Of a DNA stretch of 20,016 bases, positions 8,560-19,283 are shown one piece after another. Location of the stretch: contig JAKNDB010000035.1 in the NCBI GenBank assembly GCA_024305405.1, forward strand, positions 1-20,016. The letters are read 5' to 3'. A program made the position numbers and the translations under genes. Position 1 is the stretch's first letter, and every line of letters begins with the position of its first letter. Source of the stretch: Dirofilaria immitis. Taxonomy: Eukaryota > Nematoda > Chromadorea > Rhabditida > Onchocercidae. The notes under the pieces were generated by a model. The model had not been told where the DNA came from. It did no database searches and saw only the letters and a program-made list of their open reading frames with translations.

Positions 8560-8900
8560 TTAGATTAGGCGGCAGAAATATGTTTTATTGGGATAATATG
8601 ATCTTGTGAAGATATTCAAATCTCTCTTGCGTGTCCCTTATTTATCGCAAGATATTTATTTTCATTGTGATCATTTAGCTCTAATTTCACTCCAAAAGAG
8701 CTTTTTGAACATTTTGCTGGTGTGATCATAGTTTCCATCTATTGATATCTGTCTTATAATTATGTAAATGCAACTAAATTTGTCTATTTAATGATGAGCA
8801 ATTAGTATGAGAATAAATTTTACTACTTCTTGTATTTTCATTTCAAATAAACAAAGTACAATTCTGTGACTAAAAGCAACAGCGCCTTTGTTAGCGCGTA
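8560..8900 (-). pseudogene. G: decayed minus-strand exon segments, U2 copy
   Basis: The minus strand aligns with the exon-like segments of U4 (19,284-19,622). The TTTAG acceptor and the QKAL part of the middle segment are still visible, but an extra base breaks its frame and the GTAAGT donor has become CTAAAT. The last segment keeps a recognisable S-x-Y-x3-T-x-F pattern with a stop nearby. This copy is not functional as drawn. Confidence 0.3.
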
Positions 8901-9647
8901 TGAAAATGGAGCTCTTTTTCAGAGATCATAGACAAGAACGGAAAATTTTAGCTTACATTTACATTATACAATCATATATCAGCAGTGCTAAATTCAGGAT
9001 AAAGAAATGATTGATTTTCTGCTTCTCTTCTCGATTTAACCGACATATAATAAGTAAGAAGCGATAAAATCAAATTAACAGATATTAAGGTCACACAATA
9101 GAGAAAAGAATATTATTTCATCGTCCATTCTAAATCTATTGAATTACGCAGAGTGGTTGTTAATGACGATCAAACAAAGAGAACAATCCTTATAATGATT
9201 ACGATAAATGGTACTTTACGTACGGTAACGTATTACTTCGATATGCATGTCATTCTGTTTGTTTTCCGCGATGAAATGTTTTCCTGTGCAAAGATAATAT
9301 AGATATTTTGTGGTGCTTATTCAGTTTACTTTAATCATACTTTTTGTCATTAAGCATTTAAAACCAGGCGTGCGAAACTTCGTAAACTAGACAAAAGTAT
9401 TTTTAAGTGAAATATTGCTGATTTGTGGTTGATTAATTGATTAGAGCTCGTAGAATTAATCATAGATTATTTTCTCATATTATTATTGCTTCTTGTTTCC
9501 ATATTCGGATATCTAAAATGACATTTCAGAAACAAAATTAACTGGAAAATATGTCAAATTCAATTTGATTTCATCCATTTCACGAAAAAATACGAAAATG
9601 CAAATTTCACGGACGTTTTTTGTAAAAAATAGGAAGATTTCATTAAT

Positions 9648-10207
9648 ATTGAGAATCCCATAATATATAATGAATTAAATAGCAGCAAAATGGATGGAAT
9701 GAAATTGTCTCAATGTATAACTCTTTTTGTAACTAAATAATAAATTTTATAGGTTTTTAATTATTTCTGTTCTGAGTTTGGTTGCTCTTCAATTTTTTTG
9801 AAATTTTGTAAATTATTTCTAACTATTATAAGTAAATTCTCGATTTATCCCTCAAGTTCATATGAAAATGCTTTCTTACTGTAAGTGTTGCAACGTATTA
9901 GTATCAGTTATAATATTGAGAATTTCATAATTCATAAGTGAATTAGTTCACTTCATGCAATACTTTAATTAACAGCAAAATGGACGAAGTAAAATTGTCT
10001 CAATGCATAACTCTTTTTATGTGTGACTGAATAATAAATTTTACAAGTTTTTAATTATTTTGCTCTGAGCTTTGTTGCCTTCAATTTTTTTGGAATTTAA
10101 TAAAATTATTCCTAACTATTATAAATAAATTTTTGGATTGTTCCTCAAGCTCATACGAAAATGCTTTCTTACTATAAATTTTGCGATCGTATTAGTATCA
10201 GTTATAA
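9648..10207 (+). repeat. Imperfect tandem duplication upstream of relic D
   Basis: Two copies (9,648-9,914 and 9,915-10,207) share ATTGAGAATYYCATAAT, AGCAAAATGGAYG, AAATTGTCTCAATG, CTCAAG...ATGCTTTCTTACT and TATTAGTATCAGTTATAA, with scattered differences. The sequence corresponds to the upstream region of genes A and C. Confidence 0.8.
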
Positions 10208-10241
10208 GCGGCATTGTACTTGCAGAAATTTTGGATTCTTG

Positions 10242-10740
10242 TTGTGTTGCTATTCAGCATTTTTAAATATTCGAATGCTTTAACAATAATGTAAGTTAAT
10301 ATGATAAATTTTAATAATAATATAAAATAAAATGACAAACTTGTGTGTTATTTTCATGTCTTTCATTCAGCTTATTTGTCTTTCGGCCCGATATGATTAT
10401 TTACTGAAATTATTGCGATGGCAAGTTTCAAATTTAGTTTCATATTTTTGTTAAAGTGACATTCTTGTTAAAGTGTTATATATTACAGACGACTATAATG
10501 TATGATATATTAAATATTAGTGCTCATTTTAATATCAATATTTCGCAAAAAGCTTATTTTAAATTTCAACCGCTCAGCTTTTCATTAAAATACCGCCCTA
10601 GAAGTGTTAGCAAAGGCACGACGATTTCTAGTTGGTCTTGATATTGCTTTACTTGTTATAGAAGAAAACAACTGCATATTGGAAATAATTTATATCATCG
10701 TTAGTACTATATTTTACATTATTGTATAGATTGAAAACTT
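10242..10740 (+). pseudogene. D: strongly decayed family member
   Basis: The exon 1 equivalent (10,242-10,290) has TTG in place of ATG, an added base and an internal stop, but its GTAAGT donor is kept. The exon 2 equivalent (about 10,391-10,443) is recognisable by CTGAAAT, GCGATGGCAAGTTTCAAATTTA and similar fragments. The acceptor before exon 3 has become TTTCAA (~10,563-10,568). A B-like trace (GATATTGCTTTACTTGTTATAG) remains near 10,640. After 10,725 the A-type 3' flank (GTATAGATTGAAAACTTTT) is clear. It is a pseudogene by several independent lesions. Confidence 0.75.
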
Positions 10741-12923
10741 TTGAAAATTATGCAGAAAATCGTTTGTTTAGCACAAATTGTAAATGGAATTTGATGAACT
10801 ATAACTATATTGTTTACTGAAATGAATTTTTAAAATACATCAAAAGCTATATTTTAAAAGTTGTCGTTACTAAAGTCTTTCGCAACTTTTTAATAGTTTG
10901 TAATACATAAACTAATCAACAAAACTGTTAAAATAAAATGTCAAAAATAAATGAATATAATGGCTAATGTTGTCGATTAATTGCGAACAATTGAAATAAT
11001 TTAACAATTAAATAACTAAAAAGCAACAATTATCTTGAAATATCATATATCTGAGTTTTCATTTTAAGAAAAATATTTATCGTAAAATACTGACTAAAAC
11101 TAAATAGCAAGATTTTTGTATTAGTAATAAAATATGTTGCTATCAATGTTGCCAATTTTATTCAATTAAGATACTACTGCTCATGTTCCCATTGTAATTA
11201 AATTGATTCGGTCGATAATTTAAGTAAATCAAACGGATGGATCATTAAAAGAATGGTCAGCAAGATGTGGAAAATCGATTACTATAGTTGAAGTACAAAT
11301 CGAAGAGGTTTTTTTTTAAATTCTAAAAGAACAAATAATCGGTAAAGAAAAAGTTGAATAACTTTATTTTACCTTGACTGCCGTTGATTTATAGTATGCA
11401 GTTAATTGTATCAAAGTACGAGATATGAAACATAAGCCAAGGAATAAAAGAAAACAGCTAATGATTATTTTTGCATTCCTTGTTTTTTGACATAAACCTG
11501 AGCCAAAATCAATTGAACTAATAATCAGATTTTGATTACTGTTCCAATTATTGCAACGAATTCTATGAAATCAAATTATCACATGCAGGATAACTACGAA
11601 ATATTATTCATATTTAATAGAACTTTATTAATCCATCTATGTATTTCTGCTTATTTTTCAAACTTTGATAATGTCATTTCGGTTCTCGATACATTTCATG
11701 CTATTTATATCATTTTTGTAGACAAGATGAATTGTTACTATTATATGATTTAATGGCCGTAGCATTTTTTTTTGCTGAAAATTTCTTCATTATTAATTAC
11801 TTTTTGAATTCAACTCATTCATTGTTTTTCTTTACTATGAATAATAATTCATCGAGCATTAATATACAAGAAAGCTTCTGAGTTTATTTTTCAGTATCAC
11901 ATTCAGTATTTAATTTGCCCTTGTGGACTATTTTCATTTGATTCCTTGCACTCTCCAAAGTGCATAGTTTTTCCAACAATTGAACACTCGCCTTGAATCA
12001 CTGCAATATCATTATCAACGATCTTAAATTCGAAAAAGAATGACTGTGAATGTTCTCTCGCCTAACCTTAGTCTAATATCAAACCTAAACAAACTGTCTG
12101 AAATATCTAAACCTTGTTAGCTAATGCTTGAAATACTTCATAATTTAGATAACACAGAAATCATGATTGAAGGAAGAAGTACAAATAAGATGAAAAAATA
12201 GTTGAAAGTTTATAAAATTTTTTCAAAAAAATCATTAAATTTCTAAGGCTGTTTTTGGCTTCTTCATTTCTCTCGATCAAAAAAAAGTTATGAAGAAAAT
12301 ATATACTGCTTTTATCAAAAGATGTAAAATGCGCTGACAAAAAATATTCAACACACTTTTTTCCCGCGAATATTCGTTTCCATCACAGTTGTTTCAATGA
12401 TGTAGATTTTTTCTATAAATTTTAAGTTGTTTCTTCTTTACTTGCTTCCGCCCATTTTCTTTCTTCTCTCTGAAATATAAAAGTTCATCTCAAGACTTTA
12501 ATTAATTATTCAGTCTATCAATGTGAATTGCATCTATTTGGGAATCGAAACAGTAACTTCAAAATAATTCTCCTTGAATTTCATGATATTTGTCTCATAT
12601 GTGTTTTAGTCATGTGATACTATAATAATTCATGCCTAAAAATCATCAGATTGCTCCGATTTCCTGGAATCAGGTAGCTCCACTGATAACGAGAGATACT
12701 TTGCTTACTAACTTAATTCTTAAATATTGGTCTCTATATATTAAAGTAAGAATTTTAAATCAAGGATACTGATGTATTTCTAAAAATCCATTAAGATTAT
12801 TTCGATTTTCCACTTTTCAACTCTTGAATTTTTTTGCAAACCTTATTAACAATGCATTTGGTGATTTTATAACAATTTAACCATATAAATTATAAATGAC
12901 TCTATATTTCCACAATCCCTGTT
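10741..12923. other. U3 downstream flank, no gene seen
   Basis: Stretches resemble 6,020-6,500 and 16,800-17,600 (3' flank and remains of the minus-strand H frame, whose TTTCAG acceptor-like site is lost here at ~11,385), 3,400-3,500 (near 11,820-11,890) and 18,420-18,900 (near 12,400-12,920). The open frames present are short, AT-rich and not shared between units. Confidence 0.4.
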
Positions 12924-13549
12924 ACACTGTTGTAACTCGCATTGTAGATTAATTATTCTTTTGATTGATTTTCCCAATATGTTATACGTTGTTTCGTCTT
13001 TCAGAATTTTGGATTATATAAAAGTTTTCGGGTATAATAATAATTTATTCGTTTTGAAAATTAGAGCTACCTCTGTTCTAGAAAAAAGTGCTGCTGGTGA
13101 AATATGCTTTTTTTTGTTCAGAGCTCGAAATGTCGAAGTATTAGAAATCATAAATTTAAAATCCAAATATTGTTTTTAAATCGAATGAATTCTCACTTCC
13201 GGTGTAATCAGCACTTTCATTTTAAGTTGCAAAGTGAAGTTCCATGCACTGACTTGAACTTTGAGAATTTTAAATTATATTAATGTTCAAATTTTATCAT
13301 CAGGAAAAATTTTTCAGAGATTGAAAAAGTTTTCAAATGAAGATAAAAGTTTATTCGGGATTCCATATCTGTAGAAATTAGCGATTGTGACTTAAAGCTC
13401 TTCTTATCACTTTACACTGCAATAAACATCATAAAATCAAAAAAGCGAGCGAAAAAATGACGACGAACATTTTCAATCGGATAATAATGACGGAAATACA
13501 TAAATTAGTTTAAAAAATATCAAATTTCATTTAACATAATCAAAAAATT
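12924..13549. other. Extra segment in U3, absent from U4
   Basis: U3 and U4 share sequence up to CCACAATCCCTGTT (12,923 / 18,926) and again from TTTGGRAAAAGTGTTC (13,548 / 18,926), so about 620 bases are extra in U3 or lost from U4. The segment holds a 72-codon open frame (12,961-13,179, TTG start) with no recognisable product. No target duplication or terminal repeat was found. Confidence 0.5.
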
Positions 13550-13700
13550 TGGGAAAAGTGTTCGAATTTTAGAGAACTTTCCAAAAAATTATTTATCTAA
13601 TCACATTGTTAAAATTGAATTATTTATCTAATTACATTGGTAAAATTGTCCACCTTCATTCAATTCGTTATTGTCACAAATGCTAGAAAATATTAAAGTT
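13550..13700 (+). pseudogene. E3: broken copy of the E exon, U3
   Basis: GKSVRILENFPKNYLSN is readable. A 31-bp tandem duplication (13,587-13,617 and 13,618-13,648) then shifts the frame, and two codons that are CAG and TGT in U4 are TAG and TGA here. About half of the other differences from U4 are silent. It is a decayed copy. Confidence 0.5.
13587..13648 (+). repeat. 31-bp tandem duplication in E3
   Basis: Two copies of AATTATTTATCTAAT plus 16 following bases differ at two positions. U4 and U1 have one copy. Confidence 0.85.
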
Positions 13701-13922
13701 GGAAAATGCAAAAGCAACATGAGACAAGTCGATAATAAATACTAGATAAATAATTAATTTATTCTTAATATGATAAAACTTATGTTAAAGACAAAAGACA
13801 AAATTTTAAGAAAAGATTGCTTGTCAATTCTTGCTAATGATATGCAATAAATTTAAATGAAATTTTATGAAGCCTGCAAAAAGTAAGGCCTTATTTATTT
13901 AAGAGTGACTAGAATCTTCGAT

Positions 13923-14272
13923 TTAACAAAGGAAATCTGTTTCATCAACGTAATGTGACAACGGATCTTCATGGGACATAAAAATCTCATTTAATATTTA
14001 TTTCCCATTTGTTTCAGAATCAATTTATTTTTCGTTGTAATCACTTACCGCTAATTTCACTTGTAGGGCTTTTTTGAATTTTATTGATATGATCATGATT
14101 TTCATCTACCAGTGCCTTTCTATTATGTAATGCAACTGAAATTCGATCGCTCGTTTATGTTCAACATCGTATCATTGATATAAGTCAATAAATAATTCTA
14201 TTCATTGCATTGCTTTTTCGATAAACAAAGGACTCGCTGTTGTTGGATTTTTTTATATGCATGAGCTTTGAA
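13923..14272 (-). pseudogene. G: minus-strand exon segments, U3 copy with frameshift
   Basis: This copy has the same layout as in U4: an ATG segment (14,272-14,195), a middle segment flanked by TTTCAG and GTAAGT (14,135-14,049) and a last segment (13,979-13,923). The middle segment has one extra A in an A-run and is 87 nt instead of 86, which shifts its frame. In the last segment three of four differences from U4 are silent in the frame ending TDFLC. Confidence 0.35.
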
Positions 14273-14444
14273 ATAAGACAGTTTATTCTATTCAAGTAAT
14301 ACTAATTAACAAATGAATTACGAAATTATACCAATCATTATTATTTCCTATTTTGCTCTTTTTTCTTTTTTAAATAATGGATTTCTTCTTATAATTTTGC
14401 TCCATGCATGAAATCAAAGATAATAGGTAGAGCTCACAACAATC

Positions 14445-14581
14445 ATTTTCATTCAATAGGCCTATCTTCTGATATGTTACAACGCATTTCAGTTGTAATT
14501 ATTCCATTGTCAGAAACTGATGAAATTATTTGTTTAGATGAATTGCGAAAATTTCATTTATTACTAAACAAAAGAAAGTAA
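14445..14581. other. Segment open on both strands (F, U4 copy)
   Basis: The plus frame from ATG 14,474 is 35 codons long, ending at TAA 14,579-14,581. Compared with 105-251 it has a 15-nt in-frame deletion and an extra A before the possible donor. The minus frame is also still open over the shared part, but the ATTCAG acceptor seen in U1 is deleted. Confidence 0.3.
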
Positions 14582-14589
14582 GATTTTGA

Positions 14590-15666
14590 CTAGGAAGACA
14601 AAATAGACTAAGATTTTTTTTCTTATGCTCAATGATCATTTAATATTTTTGATGTGATGAAAGCATCTTAAACATCGCAATTTCTTATGTTATGATATAC
14701 AAGTAAAGGGTAATGTGGCTAATATTTATGATAGCATTAATGTCACAAAATGATAGCTATCAAACAACGAATAATCTCCCATCTGTCTAAATCAAAATAT
14801 TACGATAGGTGTAATAAGACGATAAAAATAAAATCAATTTAACAATTAATTATGATAATATTAGAGAAGAAGAGATGCCTGTCTTTTCGGACATTCTAAT
14901 CTATTCAAATATGGAAAGAAAGGAAAAAGACGGTTTACAAAGAAAATCAAGGAGTCTCTGCAATGTATGTTAACTACCGTATTGATAAACATTTCACCCT
15001 ACATATTTTATAGATCTACATGGGATTCAATTAAACTTTTTAATTATTTCTATTTCTGAAATGCTACCTTCCAGAACATCAGGAATGGTTACATAATGAA
15101 TTGGAAACAATAATACGAGAAAATAATTTGTAATTAATTCTGTGCGCTCTTAACAACTATCAATCACAAATAAGCATACCGAACTAAAACATATATTTTT
15201 GTATAGCTTTCAGATTTTGCATCGCTAATTTTTAATCCCAAACAACAATTTAAAAAATGACAGAAATGAATTGAATAGGCAAAAATATTATTAATCATCT
15301 TTTCAGGAACAGAATTAATTAGAAAAGTGTAATTAAATACGATAAAAATCCAAGCCTCGTGAACTAATGCTTCGACAAGAAATAAGCCAGTTTTATTAAA
15401 TTTGAAAATTACATAATGCAAAGAGGAATAGTTCTTTTAGTCCAATTCTTTAAATTTAGTAGTGGTCAAATCATTAAAATGATGATATTTCAATATATTA
15501 GTCATTTCTGTAAATCAGTAAATGTGAGATTTGACACGTCTTGTGATTCTTTCATTCTAAATTTTATGACTTGTAGTTATTAGATGGAAAGAATTTTTTC
15601 ATAAGCGTAAATAAATTTTAACATTATTCCTTAAACATGTGTGAAAATATTACTTAAAACTTTCTT
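14590..15666. other. AT-rich 5' region of U4, no convincing gene
   Basis: The region aligns with 252-1,250. The minus strand has an 85-codon frame (15,164-15,421) ending YTKIYVLVRYAYL. U1 retains a similar end but is interrupted before it, and the differences between the two are a mixture of silent and replacing changes, so coding is doubtful. Confidence 0.35.
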
Positions 15667-15888
15667 GAAAATTTACTATAGTAATGTCTAAAAAGTTCAT
15701 AAATCATTAATTTTATTATAAATTACCATTGAATAAGTTTGTCTCAACAAGAATAATTGAGTATTTTATCTATTGTATTTTCATATTGCAAGCATTATGA
15801 GTTGATAACATGTTTTCATATGATAGGCATCATTTAGTATAGTACAATTGTGAAGTGAATTATATTTGCAGGAATTTGGATTCTCATT

Positions 15889-16559
15889 ATGTGCTCATTT
15901 GGTAATCCTAAATCTTCGATTGCTGTAATAATGATGTAAGTTAAAATGATAAACATATGTTCATATTGTCATGATAAAGAAAGAAAAAAAGATATTGTTA
16001 TGATATAATTCATTCAATTTATTTGTCTATTAATATATTCTTCTATTTTGTAATATTATTATTTGCTGAAATGAATGCAATAGCAAGCTTAAAGTTACAA
16101 TCGTTCAACAATAATAGAGCTCGTCGTAATGTAAGTTTTAGACTTTTAGTAATGTTTAATATATCATACAATATACTGTAAAAGCTTATTAAATTTCAGC
16201 CATTGACTGCCAATACAAAGTGCTGCTCTGATAATTCTCGCAGAAGGACAAAAAGATTTATTAATTTTTAATTTTCGGCTGGGCGTGCTGGAGCTACTTT
16301 ATATATTTCATCTCTTTCAATTGCTGCAGCTGGTATAGCTGGTGCAATTGGTGCTGGTTTTGGCCTTGGTGCAGCTTTAATTGCTACTAATATAGGAAAC
16401 GTTTGGAAAACCGGAACATCTTCATCTCAAATTGTTCAAGCGGGTACTGCAAGTCCTGTACTACGGATGGGTGGTAGCAGTGGAAATAATGGACAACATC
16501 ATTACTACTATTATTTTCCTCCGTCTTACTATTATTATTATTATTACCATTATGGCTGA
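15889..16559 (+). pseudogene. A2: A-type family gene with a nonsense codon and lost acceptor
   Basis: Exon 1 (15,889-15,935) is intact with a GTAAGT donor. The acceptor of exon 2 (TTTTAG in A1) has lost its AG through a 3-nt deletion near 16,050. Exon 2 ends at 16,130, followed by a normal 69-nt intron, and exon 3 starts at 16,200. The frame reads PLTANTKCC, then [10 protein letters not shown], then TAA at 16,269-16,271, where A1 has CAA (Gln 67). With no further shift the same frame continues to TGA 16,557-16,559 through the glycine-zipper stretch, GNVWKTGTSSSQ and a tail rich in His, Pro and Tyr. So A2 keeps the original tail that A1 lost. AATAAA lies at about 16,638. It is a pseudogene unless it is read through and spliced unusually. 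Confidence 0.75.
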
Positions 16560-16964
16560 ACTTCATATTACCGTATGGATTGAAAACATTTAAAAATTAT
16601 GCGAAATTTTTTGTAATATTCTGTCGAAAAATTATTCAATAAAATAAATTTATTAAATATATCAAAAGCTATATTATAAACGTTATCACATACAAGTCTT
16701 CCGCAATTTCATCGTAGATTGGAATCAATGATTTATTATTGGTATTTAATAAAATTTTGTTCATCCACTCGTATATTTCACAAATTTCTCAATCTTTAAT
16801 AAAGTCATTTCGCTTCACAACACATTTTATGCTATTTATGTCATTCTCAGAGACGAGGAGAATTACCACTATTTTTAATTTTATGCGTAATATTTCATAC
16901 TTTTTAATTGTTCATTATTAATTGGTTTTTGAATTTAATTCGTCATTGTTGATTTTTGCTATTG

Positions 16965-17340
16965 AATGAATGTAATAGTAAGCTTAAAGCTATAATCGTC
17001 CAACAATAATAGGGTCCATCATAATGTTAGTTTTAGACATTTAGTAATGTTTAATATATCATACAATATACTGTAAATTCTTATTAAATTTCAGTCATTG
17101 ACTGCCGATACAAAGTGTTGTTCTGATGTTGCTCGCAGAAGAATTAAAAAATATGTTGGTGGTTTTCAAGTAATACTTCTTGCATTTGGTGTACCTAACC
17201 TATTTGGTTTGTTGGTACACTTGCTGCAGTTGGTAGTCTAATTAGTATTGACTTTTTCTTTGGTTTACTTGTTTGTCCAAGAAGCACTTGGGAAGGAAAA
17301 ACCATATATCACATCATTTTTCGATAATGGTTGCAGTTAA
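16965..17340 (+). pseudogene. B2: B-type family relic lacking exon 1
   Basis: The exon 2 remnant begins with ATG near 16,967 and soon hits TAA. Its donor is GTTAG instead of GTAAG. The acceptor TTTCAG is kept (ends 17,094). Exon 3 from 17,095 reads [16 protein letters not shown], then IKKYVGGFQVILLAFGVPNLFG before a small deletion shifts it to TAA 17,239-17,241. It still has the base that is missing in B1 and C, so it shows the older form of that site. No signal-peptide exon is present. Confidence 0.75.
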
Positions 17341-17346
17341 ATTGAT

Positions 17347-17670
17347 TCAATTGATGATGTGATCAATAAATAGAACGAAATGGATCATTGAAAGTATTAT
17401 AGCTAAAGCAGCATAATTGAAGTAAAACAAAGAAACGGATGTAAAAAGGTGCCTTTTTAAAAATTCGAGCGAAAAGGAATAATTGGCAAAGAGAAAGTTG
17501 AATAACCTTATTTCACCTTGAATTCGGCTGAAATATAATATGAAAGTAGTTGTCTTAATGAAAGTACAAGATATGAAAATTGAAATTAAAGTATAAAAGA
17601 AAGTAACTGATAATTGTTTCTGCATTTGTTGCTTTTTGAAAACCAGTGATATTTTATTGACATTTAACAA
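17347..17670 (-). CDS. H: minus-strand open frame with signal-like start (107 codons, or 92 from the second ATG)
   Basis: The internal ATG at 17,625 begins MQKQLSVTFFYTLISIF, which looks like a signal peptide or membrane anchor. The frame then passes through FSRIQGEIRLFNFLFANY, conserved in U2 with only silent changes, and ends at 17,347. A TTTCAG acceptor-like site also lies inside the frame just before CGAATTCAAGG, so the conserved part could instead be a separate exon. U1 and U3 have stop codons in the equivalent start. AT-rich DNA makes Phe/Ile-rich frames by chance, so coding is uncertain. Function unknown. Confidence 0.3.
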   Translation of the reverse strand: MLNVNKISLVFKKQQMQKQLSVTFFYTLISIFISCTFIKTTTFILYFSRIQGEIRLFNFLFANYSFSLEFLKRHLFTSVSLFYFNYAALAIILSMIHFVLFIDHIIN

Positions 17671-18890
17671 AAATTTATTGATAATTTTTTAAACGTTAAT
17701 AAAATAACCTCGGTTCTCAATACATTTTACTTATTTGCATCACTTTTATGAAACAGAAAGAACTGTTACTATTACTTAATTTAATACACTTACAATTTTG
17801 TTTGCAACATCTTTTTGCATACTTTTTCATTTTACATTACTATTTTTTGAATTTAATTCGCTCATTGCTTTTCTTTATTACTAACAATAATTCACATCGA
17901 ACATTAACAGATAACAAAGGTAACAAAGTCATTTTGAGTTTATTGTCGGTAATCATATTCAGCTCTTAATCATTGCTAATCATTATGGACAGAAAAAAAT
18001 GATCGGTAATAGTTCTCTTAATTCATTATTAGTCTGTTAATCAAGCCTAAATAAACAAACAATTGTTAAAATTTTTCAGAGTTTGCGAGTTCGTTCATTG
18101 AAATATGATTGCTTCAAAATTTAAATTGAATCAAAATTATGAATAAAAGATGAAGTACAAATGATATGAAAAAGCAATTACAACAATTGAAGGTTTACGA
18201 ACATTTTTCAAGAAAAATCGTTAAATTTTCTTTTCAACCTATTTCTAAAGCTTTTTGGCCTCTCCACTTCGTCCTTCAATATATCGTCATCAGAAGGATA
18301 TGCATTGTTTTTTAATTTTTAAGTTTTTTTAGAAGTAAAGTACGTTAAAAAATAATCAAACGCTTTCTTCTGCAATATATGTTTCATTACAGTTGTTTCA
18401 ACGATATAAACTTTTTCTATAAATTATAAGTTTTCTTTCCTTACTTCCATACATTTCTTATTTATAAATGTAAAAGTTCATCTCAAGACTTTAATTAGTC
18501 ATCCAGTCTATCAATGCGATTTGCATCAATTCGGGAACTGAAACAGTAATTTCTCTCGTGAATTTCATGATATTTATCTCAAATGTCTTTTAATCATGTG
18601 ATATTATAATAATTCTTCATGCCTAAAAATTACCAGGTGCTCCGATTTCCTGGAATCAGGTAGCTCCATTGATAACGAGAAATACATTTCAATCAGTCTT
18701 TGCTTGTCCACTAGTATAATTCTTACTTATTATTTCTAATACGTTAATGTAAAATAAAAATCAAAAATAGTGGTATATTTTCACAAACTTCATCAGGACT
18801 CTTTCAATTTTCAAAACTTTTCAACTCTTAATTTTTTGCAAACCTTATTAACAATGCATTTGGTGATTTTATAACAATTTAAACCATACA
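17671..18890. other. U4 downstream flank, no convincing gene
   Basis: The stretch aligns with 3,150-4,280 in U1 and, from about 18,450, better with 12,430-12,900 in U3. The single GTGAT at about 17,643-17,652 just before this stretch is the empty site of the LTR insertion in U2. Short frames in it are not conserved between units. Confidence 0.4.
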
Positions 18891-18899
18891 AATCTATAA

Positions 18900-19097
18900 A
18901 TGACTCTACATCTCCACAATCCCTGTTTTGGAAAAAGTGTTCAAATTTTCGAGAATTTTCCAAAGAATTATTTATCTAATTACATTGCTAAAATTGTCTA
19001 CCTTCATTCAATTCGTTATTGTCACAAATGTCAGAAAATATTAAAATTGGAAAATGCAGAAGCAACATGTAACAAGTCGATAATGAATGGTAAATAA
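18900..19097 (+). other. E4: most intact copy of the E exon family
   Basis: The ATG frame at 18,900 is 65 codons long. From FGKSVQIFENF onward it aligns with U1 and U3, with KNYLSNYI shared and a CHKC pair later (C-x2-C, also seen as CGVC in U1). The first nine codons are not shared with U1, so the true start or an upstream splice junction is uncertain. Of the single-base differences from U3 about half are silent, and U3 has nonsense changes, which suggests that this copy kept its frame longer. No known domain is recognised. Confidence 0.35.
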
Positions 19098-19283
19098 ATG
19101 ATTAGTTTATTCCTAATATGATAAAACTTCTATGATAAAGACAAAAGACAAAATTTATAAGAAAGATTGCTTGTCAATCATTGCTAATGAGAAGACGTAT
19201 CCAAAATATGCAATAAATTTAAATGAAATTTTATGAAGCCTATAAAAAGCAAGGACTTATTTAAAGTGATTGGAATATTCGAT

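Larger units (their letters stand above)
4736..8990 (+). repeat. Tandem unit U2, diverged, with LTR insertion
   Basis: U2 carries gene C, the B-like downstream flank with a minus-strand frame (6,310-6,534), the LTR-like insertion (6,597-7,163), a unit-specific stretch (~7,610-8,180), and diverged versions of the unit-end segments (8,460-8,900) that match 19,190-19,580 on the same strand. There is one family gene instead of the A plus B pair. Both borders are approximate because similarity fades gradually. Confidence 0.7.
8991..14368 (+). repeat. Tandem unit U3, the most decayed unit
   Basis: U3 contains a local 267-bp duplication (9,648-10,207), the relic gene D, a diverged downstream region, an extra ~620-bp segment (12,924-13,549), a broken E copy and a G copy. 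Its last ~770 bases (13,600-14,368) are nearly identical to the end of U4, whereas its 5' part is strongly diverged from all other units. Its right border at 14,368/14,369 is sharp, being the start of the sequence shared with base 1. Confidence 0.75.

Noticed and set aside
10456..10641. 61-codon plus-strand open frame in U3
   Set aside because: It crosses the intron and exon 3 remains of relic D in a frame unrelated to the family, and is a by-product of decay.
11532..11753. 73-codon plus-strand open frame in U3
   Set aside because: It is Phe/Ile/Asn-rich with no start context, and not open in the matching places of U1, U2 or U4.
15164..15421. 85-codon minus-strand open frame
   Set aside because: The U1 counterpart is interrupted and the differences replace amino acids as often as not. 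Kept only as a note in the 5' region entry.
16739..16921. 60-codon plus-strand open frame in the 3' flank of A2
   Set aside because: The matching U1 stretch (about 2,370-2,550) is interrupted, and composition is that of AT-rich flank.
17748..17969. 73-codon plus-strand open frame in U4
   Set aside because: The equivalents in U1 (3,280-3,500) and U2 carry indels and stops, with no sign of codon-wise conservation.
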